Shown here: one piece after another, positions 1 through 11,264 of the stretch | Layout of the letters: each line of letters opens with the position of its first letter | Position numbering within the stretch: the stretch's first letter is position 1 | NCBI GenBank assembly: GCA_015501585.1 | Contig: JADNRY010000173.1 | Coordinates: forward strand, 1 to 64,000 | Source of the DNA: Rhodocollybia butyracea | Lineage: Eukaryota > Basidiomycota > Agaricomycetes > Agaricales > Omphalotaceae | Direction of reading: 5' to 3' | DNA length: 64,000 nucleotides | Notes under the pieces: generated by a model | What the model saw: the letters and a program-made list of their open reading frames with translations, nothing else | The model's database searches: none | Told to the model about the DNA's origin: nothing | Program-made: the position numbers and the translations under genes

Positions 1-514
1 AAGGTCAAGCGGTAGCTGACCTGATGCGGCGCAAACAGAGTGGAACCAAATAGATGATAGTAGATTGCAGAGGTTGTGAAAACGATGGAGTGAAGGAACA
101 GAGTTAAAGAAACAGATAAAGGGAGAAACCAGAACACACAAGAGCACACAAGTCAAGGGGTTAAGCAATATTTCCAATCTACTGTACTTGACATGGTACA
201 GAACTATATAAAGGGTACTCGAGAACCGGAGTAGTGATAGGTAATAATCTGAGAGTAGAAAAGACAAGAATAGCCAAAAGAAGTACAAGGGATGAAAGAC
301 AACAATGAACATAAGCGGAAGCGGCGGGATGAGCATAAAGCATATGTATGACTGTAAGAATGATGGAGAATGGATCGACGGGATCATAGAAAGTGTACAG
401 TGAAGGAAATAGTAAGACAGAAGCAAAGCGGAAGTGTATCAGGACCGGAAATGCGGTGGGAGCGGATTATGTAACTGTAAGCGGGAAATGTCGGCAGTCG
501 GTATATGCCTAGGG
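1..514. other. left edge, no gene recognised
   Basis: No coding sequence can be supported here. A TATA-like stretch (tatataaa, about 205-212) lies in front of AG-rich sequence. Short ORFs on both strands over 384-694 overlap the end of the copia reverse transcriptase and look like chance frames. The copia homology stops near 515, so this may be the DNA that replaced the missing 3' half of that element, or a remnant of its LTR. Confidence 0.3.
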
Positions 515-3050
515 CATGACAAACTCCCAGTCTTGTTCTGTGATGAGAGCGAGGACCGTTCTGATAGATTCCCATCTAGCAACGGGAGCAAATGTGTGAT
601 TAAAGTCTTGACCCGGTATTTGGGTGAAGCCTTTGGCAACGAGGCAAGCTTTGAACCTAGAAATGAGCCCATCTCAATCTTGTTTAATGTGTAATACCCA
701 TTTTGAGCCTACGGCCTTCCTGCCAGGAGGTAAATCCTCGATCTCCTCGTAAACACCTTTCGCATTAAGAGACTCTAACTCTTCATAGATGGCAGACAAC
801 CAGTGTGACCAATATACGGAAGATTTTGCGTGTTCAATGGTTTCAGGATCCTTTTCGTGGATGTCGTCTATGGGATGTTCCAAAGTGCTTCCCACAAAAG
901 TGGATTTGGTAGCTATGAACACTTTTGTCAATGGAGAGAGGTCATCGGTGGTGCACTCGACTTCTATTTCTTTGTCATGAGTAGAATTCAGGAGGTCGAG
1001 TAAAATAGTGTTGTGCCCCCCCTCAACGGTGGATTCTGTGAGGAGGTCAACACGGTATCGAGCGGGTAGTTGTCTTGGTTGAGTACTGTGACAAGGTTCG
1101 ATGTGGGTAGTACCATCGGACATTTCAATGTCAGCACTGCGATGGTGTTAGGGCATAAGTTTCAAAGTTAGGATCAATACACACTCGTGAGTTTGGTCAG
1201 TTATTGATGTATCAGAGGTGTTAGAGTCCAGGGACAACCTGTAAACAGGTTAGAATTAGTCCCTTAGTAATGGATAACTACACACTTGAGATTAAAACGA
1301 TCGCTTTTGAACGAATCATCCAAGGCAGCAGTGTCGTGATAAAGCCTGTGATACAGGTTAACATTGTGTATATCAACCACTGAAGATACATGTACTCGTT
1401 TTGAGATAGTGTTGGTTCAGTATCTATAGTCAGATCATCCCAGAGGATGTCTGATAGAGGTGGAGATGGTAGATGACTCAGAAAGTCTACGTCACGTCGA
1501 GGTTGGACTGACTTCAAAGTGGGAAACCATATGAGGTAACCCTTGGAGTCTTTCGCGTATCCGACAAATCGACCTTCTTCCCCTCAAGGTTCCATCTTTC
1601 CAATTTCATCTGAGTTAGACTTCCGTGCAGTTACGAGCGCACCAAAAGGGTCTAAGATGAGAGAGGTCTGGTTGTTTTTTTGAACCAGCCTTGAAAAGGC
1701 GTGATATGGGATAAGGAGGTGTGAGGTACTCTGTTTTTAATATGAGCACTAGTTTGTGTTGTGAATGGCCAGAACCAAGCCATCATCTGTGAATCGACGA
1801 GCATAGCTCGCGACATTCGTTCTAAGATTTGGTTTGTTTATTCTGCAACACTGTTCGGTGGGGAAGCATCCGGGACTGTTTTTTTCATAGGTAATTCCTT
1901 CAGTTTTGCAGTATTGTTTGAATTGACCCTCAACAAGCTCGCTGGCGTTGTGGACACGCAGGAAGATAATTTTGTACCCGAGTTGTTTCTCGGTGGCAGT
2001 GCAAAATAGAATAAATGATTTAAGAGCTTCAGATTTTTGTTTTAAGAAGAAGACAACAATGAAACGACTACAGTCGTCTATGAAGGTGATGAAGTAGCGA
2101 AAACCCCCGTATCCAGTTGGAAAGGGGCCACAGATGTCAGAATGAATGCGGAAGAGAGGGCAAGTAGCGCGGTTGGAGGATTTTTTTTGGGAATTTCAGC
2201 CGTTTAATATTGGCGAGGGCGCAGATTTGATGGTGCTCGACTCTGACGCTGTCGACGTCTGGAGGAAGTCCGGTCGTCGCGCTCCTCAGGCCTTTAACGT
2301 CTATGTGGCCCATTAGACGGTGGTAAAACCCACCTTCCTCAATTCTTCAGACTCGGTACCTGGGCCGAAGAGCGTGGCAGTTGATGGTACCATAGATACC
2401 ATCAGATCTGATTGCGAGGAGGTTGAGTTGTGATCCAGAGACGGTTTAATCGGAGATACAGTCATTTTGTACAGATCCTGGACGATACTTCCGCCAGCAA
2501 AAGCCTCACCAGCGGAAGTGAAGTAGACGATGTTGCTGTCTCCGGTAGTGGTGCGTACACCTTTTCTGTCTAATCTTGACCCGGAGATGAGATTGCATCT
2601 CACAGTAGGAATATGCAAGACGTTTGAAAGAGAGAAGACACGAGAAGAATTGTTGTGAGTTGCATTGAGGATGATTTTTCCTTTACCAACAGCTGCTGCT
2701 GTCAAATTGGATCCAAAACCCGAGACGGTGAGTGGTGGATTAAAAGGAACATAATCATGGAAGAGTGAACGGTCATGAAAGATGTGTCGGGAAGCTCCAG
2801 TGTCGTGGTTGACGCTGTTGTCACTGACAACGGCATCGTTCAAGGCTATGACATTGACCACAATCTCCTCATCAATATGGATTTCGTCATTGTTGTCGGC
2901 TATCTGGAAAGATTCTAGCATGTAAGCCAAGGGGTCGAGATTATTGTGAACTTCATCATCAATGTCATTGGAGAATTGGGCGGAACCAATGAAACGGTTA
3001 CAAGAGTCTTCCTTTAACTCCTTTTGACGTTCCAAGATACAGGCATCTGG
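515..3050 (-). pseudogene. Ty1/copia pol remnant: protease, integrase, truncated reverse transcriptase
   Basis: Decayed copia polyprotein read right to left. At 3035-2313 lie the protease (DTGAS motif) and GAG-pre-integrase region. The integrase core follows at about 2145-1800, with HSDICGP and IDDCSRF motifs. The segment that normally carries the second catalytic Asp (DNAGE-type) reads RVHNASEL, so that Asp is His. A frameshift follows in an A7 run, then a stop replaces the residue after VAE. Reverse transcriptase begins at 1123-674 (VGSKWV), has a TGA near 676, continues in the same frame (FKACLVAKGF, FAPVARWESI) and ends near 515. The rest of RT and all of RNase H are missing. The element is dead: stops, frameshifts, a lost catalytic residue and a 3' truncation are all visible. 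Confidence 0.85.
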
Positions 3051-3382
3051 AGATAAATGTACATCTCTCCTTCCACGATAATTAGAAGGATATCTGCCAA
3101 CCTTCCCTCCTTTATAGGAACAGCAATCCTGTTGGAGATGACCAATAGGTGTCTCGCAATATGGGTTATCGCAGAAGAGATTTGAGCGACGTTGGCGTTG
3201 GTTAGGGTTATAAGGTGTGGGACGCCGACTGTCTCATTGTTGTTTTCAGTTGGAAGGACCCGGTCCAATGCGCTGCTCGAGGGGAACAGCACTGGCAGAA
3301 ACAGTAGCGTAGGCGCTAGGAACGGCAGCATTGGATGTGGATGTGGTAGGTTTAGCCTTTTTCTTTCCATTCACGATAGCAT

Positions 3383-4168
3383 TTATCTGAACAAAAGAGG
3401 AAGAAACGCCTCAATAACTTCTTCAATCTTCAAGCGCTGGATAACAAATTTTGAAGTGATGGGGTGACCAGTAATCTCGCCAATCCTAAGTTTCTCGAGG
3501 AGAAAATCACGACAATTTGTCCACTTCTGTTCAGTAGTCATCAGGGTAACGAGATGGCTGGCAAATTCAGTATCGGACATGATATTGGGATTAGTGTCTC
3601 GGAGTTTGTTATAGAGTTGGACCATGATCTCCCGCCAGTTGACAACATCATTGTCTTCAGCACACCTATTCCCGATGATCTGGTGCTTGATGTTCGTCGC
3701 TATGACAGAGTTACTAGGTTCAAATTCATTCTTCAAGGCCATTCAAGCATCTCGAGCAGATGTACAGTCACCCACGACGTGCCCTTTGTCAAGAGGAACA
3801 GCTTTTGCTATGATGGCAAGGATCTTCCTGTCCCTGTCTAAGCAAGGCTTTGCCGCTTTCTTTGCAGCAGTGACGATGGCTTCATTTCCATGAATAGCAA
3901 TATGACGCTGAGATCCATCGTTCTGGTCTATTCCATCGACAATTTGCAAATGAATGAGTTTAGGAATGTTTGGAGGATCATAGTCGTCTCCTTCGATATG
4001 GCACCAGTAATCTGCTGCGATAAGTTCAAACCTAGATTTTTGTTTGAACTCGCTGTAGTTGTTTGTGCCGTCGCTGTTAACTTTTATAGGAGTGAGGGTG
4101 AATCGTTTCCATTCATTCCTCTCTCTGGTAGAATCATCCATATGCTGGTCTTCGTCTTTGACGTTCAT
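3383..4168 (-). pseudogene. Ty1/copia gag remnant with internal stop
   Basis: The gag half of the same copia element. The ORF starts at 4168 (MNVKDEDQHMDD) and is interrupted by a TGA at 3743-3745, then continues in the same frame to 3383. The stop sits in the conserved copia gag context TSARDA-stop-MALKNEFE, where family members have Trp, so a TGG to TGA change is the simplest explanation. Downstream residues such as NWREIMVQLYNKLRDT fit the UBN2-type copia gag. Further downstream, near 3190-3110, a CCHC-like knuckle (C-x4-C-x5-H-x4-C) precedes the protease region. Gag would form the cytoplasmic particle. Confidence 0.75.
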
Positions 4169-4231
4169 TATGAGTAGGTTGGATCAGGATAGTTTAGCAG
4201 TGTTTCACAAGGAATTTAGAGTGCAACGGGG

Positions 4232-4563
4232 TCCATAACCTATCAAGGTTAAAATAGGATTTAATTCTAGTACAGAGAGAGAGTCGATTGTTATTATGTA
4301 GTACAAATGAATAATGTATCATAAGTCAACATACCTGGTACAGAGAGAGAGTCGATAGGGGCTCCTCTCTGGACCAGGATGATAAATCGCCTGAATAAGT
4401 AATCAACCCTTTTCGGGTTAAGGCGCTAAGTCAATCTCTAACAGATATATTGCTACATATGTTAGGTATTGAACAAGCATCACCGCTCTGAAACAGTACC
4501 TGACTCAAAACTTAAAGTCCCAATTATGTCCAAGCTATGGCAGAGTTAGCCGGGATGCCACAC
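4232..4563 (-). repeat. putative 5' LTR of the copia element
   Basis: The stretch upstream of copia gag begins, on the minus strand, with TGTGGCATCC and ends near GATAGGTTATGG, just before the gag leader. It contains two copies of a tggtacagagagagagtcgat-like motif, about 60 bp apart (4275-4356). No second LTR is present in the window, so the boundaries rest on position and the TG start only. Confidence 0.3.
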
Positions 4564-5510
4564 TGTAATAATTTTCGAGACAAGTTGTTATGTAGGGAGC
4601 ATGAACTGGAATGGCTATCTTGAAGCTCGAGACTATCCAGTGCATAACTTTCGTATTTATCTGGTCAGTCACTGTGTAAGATTCTCCATTGCTATGAAAG
4701 GATTCATTCTATTACTACTGCTAGCTTTGGTTTAAACAATTTACTGGGATGTCGGGGCTCACAATAGTGTTTTAATCGCAATAAATTTTGCATTCAGAGT
4801 CCGGATGTGTTCAGAACCTGAACTGGACAGAGGTCCAGCAGACCAATGGTCCAGTCTTTTGGTCCGACAATTCTCTGAACCGAACCAGAAGTTCAGTCCT
4901 CAGTCCTCAAAAATTAACTGTGAACCGGACCGAACTGGACTTTTTGTGCACTGAGTACTGGTAGAGCTCCATGCCACAGAAGATTCAAGAATAGAATTCA
5001 AAATTTCAAAGTTTGGGGTGAATTTAGGATACTTATAAGATAATTGTAGCCTAGTTAAAAATCGAGGGGAACAATGGATCATGGAAGACTTCCAAAGGTA
5101 CAGCCTAAAGAAGCCTTGAGTTTGTGTTTATTGAGTCTGACATTATCCACAAGGGCACCGAATAATCTCACTTTGTCAAACGTAGCAACAATGTCATTCA
5201 TATGTATAGTATTCACCGTGAAGCCAAGAGCAGAGAGAATTTGTCACAACTTACTTGGGGTGAGAACAACATTCAAGTCGTGAGAATATTTTACCCGCTA
5301 TGAGCTTTTTGAAGACTTTTGAACCGATCGCACGGAACAAGACCCTCTTCTTCCCTTCGGTCAGAGTCAGGGAACTCATTGCCAGTTGAACAATGGCAGC
5401 GCGTTAGCCCGCAGACACGTGGTGAAGGTATGCGGAAGAGAGGGAGTGCCCAGTTTTGATTCAGATGTACTTGAATCTGGGTTTGAGGTTGTCATGATTT
5501 GGGTCTCTAA
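4564..5510. other. intergenic, with GGTCC/GGACC-rich patch
   Basis: No gene is supported. At about 4805-4945 the sequence repeats short motifs built on ggtcc, ggacc, gaacc and gttca in both orientations, giving an imperfect palindromic, low-complexity patch. From about 5510 homology to the 3' flank of NLR copy 2 begins. Confidence 0.35.
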
Positions 5511-5667
5511 CTTTGCCAAAACAATGCAGCGTTGGCACAACAGGTTAGAGGGTCTCTAATTTACATCCACTACTTGGTACTTGTTGTAAAGAGGCATTAA
5601 ATATTACCTGCTCCCCAGTACATACGTGTCCCGTTCATATTTACTCACCACTACTGGTATCTGACCC

Positions 5668-8600
5668 CTAACCTGACTCAGCTATACCTGCTGTTTCATT
5701 ATCCTCGTTGGCACCAAGCTCTCTGAGGGCTTCCCTCTCCTGAAAGTTAGGCTCTCTGAAAGGATTTTCAAGTTTATCAAGGTAAAACCTGCATGCATTT
5801 TGAAATTGTGGCCCCTCCCATGATCCTTGGAGCATTTCACAATATTTGAGTGTTTCCATGAATGCTCCATGAGAGTCTTCTTTCTGCCCTTTCTTCATCC
5901 AAGCCCTTCCCAACTGGAACAGTATCCGGACAATACCTATGGGCTTCCATAAGCCTTGCTGCTCTCCAAGCCTTCCATTAAATATTCCACTGCCTTGTCA
6001 TAGTCTCCAAGGAAGATGGAAATCTGCCCAACAAGCATAAGTGGGGCATCAATTGCCCCATCTACTTGTCTGTATGCATCCAGAGCAATTAAACCCCATT
6101 GCTTAGCTTCATCAAATCTTCCTAAGTTGATGCAGGTCTTTGTTAGATTCCAGGTGCAATTAGCTTGTTCAACAAGCAAATTATGTGAAACACAGAATTC
6201 CCAAGTGTCAGTGAGAGTTGGAATTGATTGAGCATCCCATTGAGATGCCAGTAAGTGTGACATCTGGCACTTTGCTATACCTGCTGGGTCAGCCAAAGAT
6301 TGAAATTCTGCCAATGCTTTTTGGAGATCTTCACAGTTTGGATGCCTGGTGGAAACAGATGATCTTCCAGCCCAGTACAAGGCATCAGCAGCACGCTTTG
6401 GTTCTGATGCTTGTAGAAATGCTGCTTGGGCAAGATGAAAGTGCTTTATGGCTTCTTCATACTGATCAAGGCCCTTCAAATTTTGACCATTCCAATATAG
6501 TGCTTCAGCATACCACTTCTGGTCCTCTAACTTCTTGGAAAGCTCCAAAGCATGTTGTACAACCTCCATCCTTGGGCGAGTTTCAGACTGATGCTCTGAT
6601 AGGATAAGAAGAGCCTCAATTATATCTGGATCAGGTACAGTGGTTTCCAAAAGGAGTCCTTGTAGATTTGCTTCCTCCAATGAACGAGCAGTTTTGTGGG
6701 CTGAATAGTTGCTTGCTCCCAGAGATGCATTGTGCTCCTTGAGAAATGCACATGCCATCCAGACTGTTGATTCCCGGATATTTTCAGGGAACCGTATTGG
6801 GTCAAGAACATACCGGCGGATTACTGGGAGAACAAAATAGGTGTCTGCACGCTTCTCCACCAGCGAAGTGTCAAGCAATGTCCCTAGCCCTGACATAATA
6901 GTGGCATCGGGGACCATATCACGCACCCACCACTGAGAAAGAGCTTTCCGTGTAGTCCCTACAGGCAAGAGTGCAAGTACAGCAAGTAGTTTTGCTGCAC
7001 TAGGAGAGTCCATCATGGGTAGACTCTGAACTGACAATCCTATACAAATATCCATATTCCGTTCTGCGCTCCCACCAAGATTCAATAATGCAGTCCCACC
7101 CTGTTGGTATTGCTCCAGAAGCTCTGCTGGTGAGGAGTCCAGTTTCCTTCCAAGTTTTGCCAACAAGGTTATAGCTAGTGGCATATGGCCAACCTCATCA
7201 AGCAATAAGGGTAGCTCAGGTCTTTGACTTCCAGTGGGATCAATTTCGGCATAGATGCGAATCGAAAATTCCTTGTCAACAGCCTCCAAATGGACAGATT
7301 CCCAATGGATACTATCCCCAGGTGGCTGAAATGATCGCATAGTGACAAAGAGCGCAACATGCTCAAGCTTTTCCAGCTGAAAAAGGATGTCCTGCACCTC
7401 TGCCTGAGCATGGAGATTCCATGGAGTTTCAAAGTTGTCGAGTAAGAGGATAATGGGAGATTTCGACGACTCTAGATCATATAGGATATCACGAAATGGA
7501 TCTCCCGTATTGAGAGACAGTCCAAGAGACTCATAAATAGTATCCTTGAGTAAGGGAACAGAAGTGGCCTTTACGCAAGGTACCCAGACACGGTTCTCCT
7601 TACCAAAATATGCTACAACAGAGGAATGGTTGAGAACGGTGCGGGCTATGGATGTCTTTCCCATACCTCCAGGTCCTAGGAGGCAGATACGAGCCATACT
7701 GGTATTCTGAGACACCAGTGTACATACGAAGTCATCGACGATGGCATCGCGCCCAAAGAAGATATCTGGAGCAAGCGGGATAACACCTCGTCTAGGACTG
7801 GAACCATTTGAACCATCACCTTGGTTCCTCTTCTCAAGGATACCTAGAACGGTTGTCATATCATTCCTCAAATGGGTGACATCCTCTTGCATGTCATTGA
7901 TAGCGTGCGCCTGCTGTCTAAAGAAGTCATCAATCTGCTGCGTAAGATGCTCGAGCGCATCGGCGTCTGCAATCTGGCGTGAAAACTGTGGGAATCATAA
8001 GAACAGCCGTTTCAACGAAATATACGCTCACATGGAAGCTCTCCAGCGCATTGCCTAGACGTCCCACGCATTCTTGTACTTTATCCTCGTTCAAGCGTCG
8101 AAATAGTATGACCAGAATTGCGTTCTGCGTTGCAATCTCGTTCAGTTTAGACTGGATAAACTTCAGATCACTAGCAAATACGGTGTAATGATCAGCTTGC
8201 GCATCGCATAGATTTGTAGAAACACTTACCGCTCCAGCTGCTTAATATCGTTTCGCAATCTCCCTTCAATTTCTTCAACTTTCTTTCCCTTGAGCTCGTC
8301 GACAAGAACGAGCGTCAGATGCTTGATACGGTTCTTGAGTTCGTTTGCATTTTTCAAGGTAGCATAGCTATCCTAGAGAATCGAGATAATCATCAGTAGA
8401 CGGTCAATTCAAAATTAGATAGTTGGACCTGCCTCGCACATCTGAACAAGACTTTTTACGACCTCAATAACGCTGTCCACTCCCGGTACAGGAATCTGCT
8501 TAGCTGCTATGTCCAAGACTTCAAGAAATTTCTTTCCCGTCTCGCGCGCATATTCACCCTTGCTGGGTGGGCCCAGATCGTCTTTGTCATTTCGTACTTC

Positions 8601-8741
8601 CTTTTGCCGTGTGGTCACCTAAAAAGTATGTCAGCTCATACACTATAGAGTTCAAGAAGGGATTACATTTCCAGGAATAATTTTATCGTCCGACGCAGGT
8701 GTTGCGGAAGCACTGCTGGGCCAGCAAGGAAAGCAGGTCAT
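5668..8741 (-). pseudogene. NLR copy 1: helical-bundle / NB-ARC / TPR protein, frameshifted near C-terminus
   Basis: Likely intracellular immune or allorecognition receptor (NLR family). Exons (minus): 8741-8667, 8618-8433, 8372-8230, 8170-8032, then from 7985. All joins keep frame, and intron 2 uses a GC donor. Exon 1 encodes MTCFPCWPSS. Exons 2-4 encode a helical region with IPVPGVDSVIEVVKSL, like the MLKL/HeLo-type four-helix bundles on many basidiomycete NLRs (inference). The NB domain has Walker A GPGGMGKTS (about residues 285-293), Walker B IILLLDN (about 358-364) and GHMPLAI. TPR-like helices follow, with repeats around ALYWNGQNL and ALYWAGRSS. At 5939 a stop follows KAYGSP. The paralogues read on through LGIVRI or LYIARI, and copy 1 has one base fewer there. 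The original frame resumes at 5913 and ends at 5668. As it stands the protein is about 863 aa and lacks about 90 C-terminal residues. Confidence 0.85.
8373..8432 (-). other. GC-AG intron 2 of NLR copy 1
   Basis: The 60-bp intron starts GCAGGT and ends CTCTAG on the minus strand. The nearby GT (three bases in) would put a TAG at the start of the next exon, so only the GC donor keeps the frame. Confidence 0.7.
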
Positions 8742-9915
8742 GGTCGCAAAAGAAGGAATCAATCAGGTGCTTGCTTGGTTGACTGCATATTCAAAATTGA
8801 CAGTACGCACGTGAACCTCATGTTTAACAGCATATATTGGCTTAATGGCTTCTGCCGATACATTTCTTTAGGCTTCCATTCAATAAGTCTGTTTCATTCT
8901 TGTCCCGCTTGCTATTGTTGTCGAACGTTTGAGAGAGGGTGCTGGCCAGTCCTCAATAGGTCTGTGATGAACTAGTACTCGACACTCCGACAGGATCACC
9001 CGTGAAGATGGATCGCCTTGTCGTCCAGTCCATGCCAGAGTTTGGGACCGATCTTCATTTCCGACCAGTCGCACTTAAACTTGTTTGAGTGGATACCGAA
9101 GAGGGCTGACAGCTTACCCAACTCATAATCAAAGCCCCAGAAGTTTCGCCTGGATAAACCGTAAGTATAACTACATATTACCATATTGGGAAATTATTTG
9201 TTGAACAACACTTGCCTGGATTGGTGCTGACACGGACACAGCATCGGAATCATCGCACTGTAGCTATGTACTGAGGCTGAATTCTCCATCATGATTCTTG
9301 TGCCAGAATCGTCTTCGTCGCTACCCGTGGGTTTTGCCATGGGTTTTGATAATAGAGATTCAGAACAAGGACGAGATGTCCATGTGGGCTCTGGGATTTT
9401 ACACATCAGGCTTGCCTTATAATGTCATGGCCTCCAGTTCGTACGCTGTATGATTATCATGAGCTTTACATAGAGAAAGGAAAGCGCGGGTATCCCATAG
9501 CAGTGATGGAGTGAATGAGAGAATTGCGGGCAATAAAGAGAGGGTGTTGACACATTGATGTTGAAGTTGAATCATGACCCCAAGGCCACACTGAATCCGT
9601 GCATGCATTTTGAATATTGAACACTGGAAATTATTTGAACAGACTTACTCGGACAACACTAGCCTGGATTGGTGCTGACGCCCACACCATCCAGTCTTCG
9701 GCGTTAACTTGCAGCTAGCATCGAAATTATTGCATTCGCAAACAAACGTAGCACTTGTACTGAGGCTGGGACTTTTAGTATCACAGAGCGTTGCCCATTC
9801 TTGCATCTTGGCCATGAGATATTGCGGGTATTAATACGCAAAGAAGTTGCAAAGAAGGGTAAGCTCGGGTAGAGCACATCAGGAAACAGTGAAATGATGC
9901 GTAGCACCCACTGTT
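8742..9915. repeat. NLR upstream flank, duplicated at 28.4-29.3 kb
   Basis: The promoter side of NLR copy 1 contains no convincing gene, but most of it aligns by eye with the flank of NLR copy 2. Shared pieces include cgatacatt-ctttaggct-ccattcaa (8855 and 28440), the tattgggaaattattt/ttgggaaattattt block (9186 and 28900) and the ctttacatagagaaag block (9463 and 29195). Within copy A a second, partial version of the acaacacttgcctggattgg block recurs at about 9650, so there was also a local tandem duplication. Confidence 0.6.
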
Positions 9916-9919
9916 GTAT

Positions 9920-9936
9920 CAGTAGCGATCAGTATC
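9920..9936 (+). repeat. left terminal inverted repeat of Plavaka-type element
   Basis: CAGTAGCGATCAGTATC pairs with its imperfect reverse complement at 18294-18310, with two mismatches. It is followed by subterminal atc-ggtatc motifs also seen inside the right end. Confidence 0.5.
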
Positions 9937-10331
9937 ATCGGTATCACCCCTTATCACCCGTATTTGTCGCCCGTTCATTTGTAACAGTACGCTTAATTAC
10001 TATTTCCGGCAGCCCTATCTATATCAGTAATTACAATCCAGATCCTCACGCCTGAAGTACTGTAGGATACTGTATCATACTGAGAGTACATATATCCTCA
10101 GCTAATGCTACCATAAGAAATAGTCTGTCTGGGAATAACGTGCCTCGTCCTACAGCACGATTTGTTGCACGTTATTCCCAGAGTCAGTTCAATTAATGGA
10201 CTTTTTGTTGAATAGATTCTTTTATCAGACTCAGGCTTCCGATATGTAGTGGACTCAGAATGGCATCCGAGTCTTGAGACCAATCGAGTTGTACTAAGTA
10301 TAGTGTACAAAAAGTTTCAAGTTACCATAAT

Positions 10332-11155
10332 CTAGCTCTGGCTTTGAGAATTAGACTCGAGCTGGCTAATAAGATACATGTTCAAATGTCCCAGAAACTT
10401 TGCACTATCGTATGAACCCGTAGCAATACCGGAAAAGATATCACTGGTTCGTGCCATGATTTTTTTCAGCATATGCCCCTCTTCCTCTCGCTCTACAGCC
10501 TCTCTCTCCAAACTGGCAACGCGATCCTCAAGAGCTGTATTCCGATCTTGAAGAGTGCCATTCTCTTCACGGAGATCAGCATTCTCATGTTCCGCTATGT
10601 AAAGATCCCGGTTTAGTTGGTCGGCGTGCTTCGGTCAAGTCAATATCTTGGAAAGGTAAGCTCTAGTCCCTTATATAGAAGACGTTAACTTACTATTAGC
10701 GATGCCTTTCTCTCCGTCAAGTGATCGGTCCAGTCTGGAGTCTGCACTCTTTGCATTACTAGCATCAATCGTTGCAGTTCCTTGTTGTACAGCATAGCTC
10801 CATTGTTCCATAGCACTGTAGTATTCCTGAGACTCCTTCTGAGAATCATCAATCCCTAGCGAGTAAAAACTTGGTAGTTGAATCATAACTGACAAGGAAA
10901 GAAACCTAAGCTCAATCAGACATACATTGAAATTTTTTGCCTTCCACTTGCAGCTGGTGCTCGAAGCTCCATACCCTCGCTCTCACTGATATAATGCCTT
11001 TCATCTTCATCTGCAGGACTGTTTTTGCCAGTGTTGGAAGGAGAACGACGACAAGGGCGCTTTCGTTTGGGTGACATAGTATCTGGTTCAGAAGCTTGAT
11101 AAGAAGATGAGGAAGCAGGTATATAATCCCGACAGTTCCGGTAGTTTTTTGACAT
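10332..11155 (-). CDS. coiled-coil protein gene within the Plavaka-type element
   Basis: Not recognised as a named family. The ATG at 11155 opens a Ser/Pro/Lys-rich N-terminus (MSPKRKRPCRRSPS, a likely nuclear localisation signal), followed by a GTATGT donor near 10927 and an exon at about 10890-10690 (DDSQKESQEYYSAMEQW). The last exon is a long acidic/basic coiled coil (ENADLREENGTLQDRN, then EDRVASLEREAVEREEE) ending at the TAG at 10332-10334. The frame across the second intron is not clean with the obvious splice sites, so the model may be wrong there or the gene may be damaged. It lies downstream of the transposase on the same strand. An accessory or DNA-binding partner role is a guess from context. 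Confidence 0.5.
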
Positions 11156-11264
11156 GGAGAGAAACAAACGAACACGATAGATGCGGATGTAGATGCGCTT
11201 GGTCCTCGTGGGATATTCTAAGATAGATATTGGATGTCGACCGCGATCTTTTCATAAGATAAAG

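Noticed and set aside
5914..5940. Short intron as the reason for the stop in NLR copy 1
   Set aside because: The only GT..AG pair is about 24 bp, too short, and the paralogues read straight through with one extra base.
6218..6607. 129-aa plus-strand ORF with a close counterpart at 25783-26172
   Set aside because: Both lie antisense to the TPR-coding part of NLR copies 1 and 2. Their similarity follows from the gene duplication.
8415..8618. GTG-initiated small protein
   Set aside because: It is exon 2 of NLR copy 1. The GTG is the first codon after the splice acceptor and not a start.
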